Of a stretch of 64,000 bases of DNA, positions 60,250 to 64,000 are shown piece by piece. Numbering within the stretch: the stretch's first letter is position 1; every line of letters begins with the position of its first letter. Position numbers and translations under genes: made by a program. The notes under the pieces are model-generated. The model did not search any database. It saw only the letters and a program-made list of their open reading frames with translations, and had not been told where the DNA came from. Location of the stretch: assembly GCA_004210455.1 (NCBI GenBank), contig SEFA01000029.1:1-64000 (forward strand). Reading direction: 5' to 3'. Source of the stretch: Rubrivivax sp. GTDB taxonomy: Bacteria; Pseudomonadota; Gammaproteobacteria; Burkholderiales; Burkholderiaceae_C.

Positions 60250-61284
60250 TCAGCTTCCCGCAGTCGCCGCCTTCGGTCTCGGCTGCCGCGCCCGATAGCG
60301 GTCGCGGATCCAGCGCATGCCCGGCCGTTCCACCAGCGTCGTCAGGCCGTGCGCGAGCGCCATGGACAGGGCCGTGGTCAGCGCGATGGCAAGGTGCACC
60401 TCGACGCCCCACCCTTCGAGCCGGCGCAGCACGGCCCAGCCGATGTTCTCGTGCAGCAGGTACAGCGTGTACGAGATCGCGCCCAGCCAGAGCAGCACCC
60501 GGTGTTCCAGCCAACTCCAGCGTCCGCGCGACGCGCCGAACAGCACCGCGTAAAACACCATCCCGAGTGCCGCGAGGCCCCAGTCCTCGACGAGACCGAG
60601 GACCAGCAGCGCGGCGACCGCCAAGGCCCAATCCCACGCCGACCTCCCGTCCCCGCGACTCAGGCGGTAGACCGTCACGCCGAGGGCGAACCAGCAGATG
60701 AAGGGCAGCAGCAGCCAGCGCTGTCCCATCCACGGGAGGTCGATGCCCCAGAAGGTCTTCGCCGCCGCATAGACCAGCCGCAGCGCCAGACACGCGAAGA
60801 GGAAATGACGCAGCCCCGCCGCGCCGCCGAAGCGGAAGCTCAGCAGCGCCCAGGCGTAGAACAGCAGCTCCACTTCCAGTGTCCAGTAGACCCCGTCGAC
60901 GTGCGGCACGCCGAAGAAGCCCTGCACCATCGTCACGTTGACCAGCAGCACGTCCCAGCCCACGGTCTTGCCGGGCAGCCCGATCGCATGGGTCAGCGCG
61001 AAGGTCAGCAGGATCGCGCCCCAGTACGCCGGGTACAGCCGGCTGAAGCGCGAGACGACGAAATCCAGGGGCCGCGCCGTCCGCTCCAGCGTCATGAAGA
61101 TGACGAAGCCGCTGATCATGAAGAACAGGTTGACGCCGAGGTACCCGAGCGGGAACGAGACCAGCGGCGCCTGCGCGTGGCCGAAGAGCTGGTCGTAGCG
61201 CGTCGTGTAATGGAACAGCACCACCGCCATCGCCGCGATGCCGCGCAGCGCATCGAGCTGCGCCAGGCGCGGCGCGGAACTCAC
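60250..61284 (-). CDS. Acyltransferase 3 family membrane O-acyltransferase
   Basis: 344 residues from GTG 61284, which overlaps the decarboxylase stop (GTGA) and has GGAGG 7 bp upstream. Starts with the family signature LAQLDALRGIAAMAVVLFHY (His in the first helix), then FFMISGFVIFMTLERT and VVSRFSRLYPAYW (conserved R-x-x-R-x-x-P). About ten membrane helices; no C-terminal SGNH domain, which is instead the next gene. It transfers acetyl or other acyl groups to extracytoplasmic sugars. Part of the overlapping exosortase-A-type operon. Confidence 0.92.
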   Translation of the reverse strand: MSSAPRLAQLDALRGIAAMAVVLFHYTTRYDQLFGHAQAPLVSFPLGYLGVNLFFMISGFVIFMTLERTARPLDFVVSRFSRLYPAYWGAILLTFALTHAIGLPGKTVGWDVLLVNVTMVQGFFGVPHVDGVYWTLEVELLFYAWALLSFRFGGAAGLRHFLFACLALRLVYAAAKTFWGIDLPWMGQRWLLLPFICWFALGVTVYRLSRGDGRSAWDWALAVAALLVLGLVEDWGLAALGMVFYAVLFGASRGRWSWLEHRVLLWLGAISYTLYLLHENIGWAVLRRLEGWGVEVHLAIALTTALSMALAHGLTTLVERPGMRWIRDRYRARQPRPKAATAGS

Positions 61285-62579
61285 ACCAGGACCTCCGCGG
61301 CGCCCGGATGGCTCAGGAAGCCCTGCGGACTGGCCGTGATGCCATAGGCGCCGGACTGGAAGACGACGACCAGATCGCCGGGCTCGGCGTGCGCCAGGCT
61401 CATGCGCTCGCCCAGCAGGTCCAGCGGCGTGCACAGCGGTCCGACCACGGACACGCCGGCTTCCGGCTCGCCGCCCATGCGGTTGCCGATGGCCACCGGG
61501 TAGTTCTTGCGGATCACCTGGCCGAAGTTGCCCGAGGCCGCCAGGTGGTGGTGCAGCCCGCCGTCGGTGACCAGGAAGACCTGGCCCCGCGAGACCTTGC
61601 GGTCGACGACGCGGCACACGTAGACGCCGGCCTCGCCGACCAGGTAGCGCCCGAGTTCCACGACCAGCTTGGCCTGCGGCAGCTCGACCGCCGCGCGTTC
61701 GATCAGCGCGGCCAGGTTGGCGGCGATGGGCGCCAGGTCCAGGCGCTGCTCGCCGGGGAAATACGGGATGCCGAAGCCGCCGCCGAGGTTCAGCACCTTC
61801 ACCGGCGCCGGCGCGTCCTGGGCTAGGCGCAGCGCGAGTTCGAAGCTCTTGAGCTGCGCCTCGACGATGGCCTCGGGCTTCAGGTTCTGCGAGCCGGCGA
61901 AAAGATGGAAACCCTCGAAGCCGAGGCCCGCCTCGCCGATGCGCGCCAGCAGTTCCGGCACCTGCTCGGCGTCGACGCCGAACTGCTTCGGACCGCCGCC
62001 CATCTTCATGCCCGAGGACTTCAGCTCGAAGTCCGGATTGACGCGCACCGCGACGCGCGCCGCGTAGCCGGTCTCCGCGCACAGCGTGCGCAGCAGCTCG
62101 ACCTCGCGGAACGATTCGATGTTGATCAGGATGCCGGCGGCCAGCGCCTGCTTCAGCTCCAGCGCGCTCTTGCCGGGACCGGCGAAGCTGATCTCGCGCG
62201 GATCGCCGCCGGCGTCCAGCGCGACCTGCAGTTCGCCGCCGGAGGCGACGTCGATGCCGTCCACCAGCGTGGCCAGATGCGCGACCAGCGCCGGCATCGG
62301 GTTGGCCTTCATCGCGAAGTGGAGCTCCAGCTTCGCGGGCATCGCGGCGCGGAGTTCCTCGACGCGGCGCGTCAGCAGCGCGCGGTCGTGGGCGTAGAAC
62401 GGCGTGCGGCCCACGCGGTCCGCGAGCCGCGTCAGCGGCTGGCCGCCGATCAGCAGCACGCCGTCGCGCGCGCTGAACTGGTCCATGGGCGCGTGTCGCG
62501 GCGCGGCCTTGGCGGGCGCCGCGGTCACCGCAGCGGGGGTCTTGTCGTCGGTGTTCACAGCGGTCACGGGGTTCTTCAC
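61281..62579 (-). CDS. PLP-dependent decarboxylase, exosortase A system-associated
   Basis: 432 residues from GTG 62579, overlapping the AMP-ligase stop (GTGA), with AGGA upstream. Alanine-racemase-fold decarboxylase: PLP Lys in LELHFAMKANPMPAL (about 87), SGGEL, SFAGPGKSALEL, LNLGGGFGIPYF and VELGRYLVGEAGVYV (family motifs of LysA/ODC-like enzymes). The catalytic Cys is in VVGPLCTPLDLL and the Tyr in FQSGAYGIT. It matches the family known from exosortase A exopolysaccharide loci, always next to an AMP ligase. Its substrate is unknown; it may decarboxylate a carrier-bound amino acid. Confidence 0.9.
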   Translation of the reverse strand: MKNPVTAVNTDDKTPAAVTAAPAKAAPRHAPMDQFSARDGVLLIGGQPLTRLADRVGRTPFYAHDRALLTRRVEELRAAMPAKLELHFAMKANPMPALVAHLATLVDGIDVASGGELQVALDAGGDPREISFAGPGKSALELKQALAAGILINIESFREVELLRTLCAETGYAARVAVRVNPDFELKSSGMKMGGGPKQFGVDAEQVPELLARIGEAGLGFEGFHLFAGSQNLKPEAIVEAQLKSFELALRLAQDAPAPVKVLNLGGGFGIPYFPGEQRLDLAPIAANLAALIERAAVELPQAKLVVELGRYLVGEAGVYVCRVVDRKVSRGQVFLVTDGGLHHHLAASGNFGQVIRKNYPVAIGNRMGGEPEAGVSVVGPLCTPLDLLGERMSLAHAEPGDLVVVFQSGAYGITASPQGFLSHPGAAEVLV

Positions 62580-64000
62580 TGGGCGTCCTGCTTCGCGACC
62601 CAGTCGGTGCTCAGCAGCTTGCGATCGATCTTGCCGTTGGGATTGCGCGGCAGCGGGCCGGCCTGCGCCTCGACGCCGGCGGGAATCATGTACGCCGGCA
62701 TCCGGGCCTTGCACTGCGCCAGCAACGCGGCAGCGTCGAGCGCGTCGGCGCCGGCCGGCGGCGTCGCGATCACCTGGATCGTCTGACCCAGCGTCGCGTG
62801 GTCGACGCCGAAGGCGACGCATTCGCCGACCAGCTGCGTCGCGTACAGGATCTCCTCGACCTCGGTCGGGCTGACGCGGTAGCCCGAGGTCTTGATCATC
62901 TCGTCGCGCCGGCCGATGAAGTACAGGAAACCTTCGGCGTCCTGGCGCACGTTGTCACCGGAGAAGACCGCGTACTCGGGCAGCTGCAGGCCGGCTTCGC
63001 GTCCGGCCGCGCCGGGCGGCAGCAGCTTGTAGCGCTCGGCCGTCTTCTCGGCGTCGTTCCAGTAGCCCATGCCGACCAGCGCGCCGCGGTGCACCAGCTC
63101 GCCGGGCTCGTCGGGCGCACACGGCGTGCCGTCCTCGCGCAGCACCAGGATCTCGGCGTTCGGGATCGCCTTGCCGATCGAATCGGGCCGACGGTCGACC
63201 TCCTCCGGCGGCAGGTAGGTGGAGCGGAAGGCTTCCGTCAGTCCGTACATCAGGAAGGGCTGCGCCGACGGCACGCGCTCGCGCAGCAGGTTCAGCGTCT
63301 CGCGCGGCATGCGCCCGCCGGTGTTGGCGAAGTAGCGCAGTTGCGCGTCGATGGCCGCGGGCCATTCCAGCTGCGCCAGCTGGATGTACAGCGGCGGCAC
63401 GGCCGTCAGGCCGGTGATGCGGTCGCGTTCCAGCGCCTTGAGCACGTCGCGCGGCATCAGGTAGTTCAGCAGCGACACCGACGCGCCCGCGTGGAAGGCC
63501 GTCGTCAGCTGGCTGAAGCCGGCATCGAAGGACAGCGGCAGCGCGGCGAGCAGCCGGTCCTCGGGCCGGTTGCCGAGGTAGCTGGCGACGCTCTTCGCCC
63601 CGGCCACCATGTTGCGGTGCGACAGCACCACGCCCTTGGGCCGGCCGGTCGAGCCGGAGGTGTAGAGGATGGCCACCATGTCGGTGTCGATGACGCGATG
63701 GCCCGCACGGGCCGGCGCGTCCAGCAGGTCGCTGTAACGCCACCAGCCGTCCGGCGTCGCGTCGGGCGCCGGATCCACCACCACGACGTGCCGCACCGAC
63801 GGGCATTCCGCCAGCACCGTCCGCAGCGACGCGAACCGGTCGCGCGAGGTGATCAGCACGCGCACGTCGCAATCGCGCACGATGAAGCCGACCTGTTCCG
63901 GCTTGAGGATGGGGTTGACCGGCACGAACACGCCGCCGGCGGCCGGCGCGGCGAAGCTGGCCACGACCGTCTCCAGCCGCTTGTCCAGGTAGATGCCGAT
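62576..64000 (-). CDS. AMP-dependent acyl ligase, exosortase A system-associated (5' end outside window)
   Basis: The 474 visible residues run off the right edge with the frame open to base 64000, so the N-terminus is missing. ANL-superfamily motifs are LYTSGSTGRPKGVVLSHRNM, YGLTEAFRSTYL and SGDNVRQDAEGFLYFIGRRD. The catalytic Lys is in NPNGKIDRKLL near the C-terminus. The TPTEVEEILY-like segment and pairing with the PLP decarboxylase identify the exosortase-A-associated ligase. It probably loads a carboxylate, perhaps an amino acid, onto a carrier protein encoded outside the window. First visible gene of the ligase-decarboxylase-acyltransferase-SGNH operon. Confidence 0.9.
   Translation of the reverse strand: MGIYLDKRLETVVASFAAPAAGGVFVPVNPILKPEQVGFIVRDCDVRVLITSRDRFASLRTVLAECPSVRHVVVVDPAPDATPDGWWRYSDLLDAPARAGHRVIDTDMVAILYTSGSTGRPKGVVLSHRNMVAGAKSVASYLGNRPEDRLLAALPLSFDAGFSQLTTAFHAGASVSLLNYLMPRDVLKALERDRITGLTAVPPLYIQLAQLEWPAAIDAQLRYFANTGGRMPRETLNLLRERVPSAQPFLMYGLTEAFRSTYLPPEEVDRRPDSIGKAIPNAEILVLREDGTPCAPDEPGELVHRGALVGMGYWNDAEKTAERYKLLPPGAAGREAGLQLPEYAVFSGDNVRQDAEGFLYFIGRRDEMIKTSGYRVSPTEVEEILYATQLVGECVAFGVDHATLGQTIQVIATPPAGADALDAAALLAQCKARMPAYMIPAGVEAQAGPLPRNPNGKIDRKLLSTDWVAKQDAQ

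Overview
The window is a GC-rich, gene-dense bacterial chromosome segment. Gene content points to a betaproteobacterium of the order Burkholderiales, probably the Roseateles/Mitsuaria/Rubrivivax group. The evidence is the rimP-nusA-infB-rbfA-truB order, a YaeQ-family protein, and several exosortase A / PEP-CTERM components: PrsT, two VPEP-tailed surface proteins, and the exosortase-A-associated AMP ligase and PLP decarboxylase. There are no rRNA genes, insertion sequences, prophage genes or CRISPR arrays. The only tRNA is tRNA-Ser(GGA).

Layout. 0-8.3 kb is mostly housekeeping: pabB (3' end outside the window), orn, an M48/Ste24 protease overlapping rsgA, a small membrane protein, an SDR, an M3 oligopeptidase and a periplasmic coiled-coil protein. 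8.4-18.3 kb holds a YaeQ protein, an S9 prolyl-oligopeptidase-type peptidase overlapping a GNAT-DUF924 fusion, an acyl-CoA ligase, a small molybdopterin-domain protein paired with a hybrid histidine kinase, and a secreted beta-helix-like protein. 18.3-21 kb is an accessory island: a PtuA-like ATPase overlapping a PtuB-like HNH nuclease (Septu-type defence pair) and a tiny coiled-coil membrane protein. 21-26.6 kb carries murB, yajQ, prsT and a PEP-CTERM protein behind a very good sigma-54 promoter. 26.8-35.4 kb is the minus-strand translation operon rimP-nusA-infB-rbfA-truB-typA. 35.6-41.4 kb holds fabI, an Orn/Lys/Arg decarboxylase, the nfeD-qmcA pair, tRNA-Ser and a LysE/RhtB exporter.

41.4-46.3 kb is the most unusual part. 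It has a sodC whose stop codon lies in an 8-bp tandem array. A four-gene minus-strand cluster follows: a PEP-CTERM protein, an unknown protein, a Tat-signal protein with 34 cysteines and a phospholipase-A2-like CCxxHDxC core, and a MauE-MauD (DoxX-thioredoxin) fusion. I infer an exported disulfide-rich protein encoded with its own thiol-oxidation enzyme. Divergent from this cluster, across about 490 bp with phased GGGACA boxes, is a two-gene unit for a small membrane protein and a 2973-residue NdvB/Cgs-type cyclic beta-1,2-glucan synthase.

55.5-64 kb holds a nucleotidyltransferase-fold protein, two paralogous secreted proteins each with two retropepsin D(S/T)GA motifs (one with added TPRs), and a tightly overlapping exosortase-A-type operon: AMP ligase, PLP decarboxylase, acyltransferase-3 and a sialate-O-acetylesterase-like SGNH hydrolase. 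A common theme is cell-surface polysaccharide and exported protein biology: PEP-CTERM sorting, glucan synthesis, O-acylation and secreted proteases.
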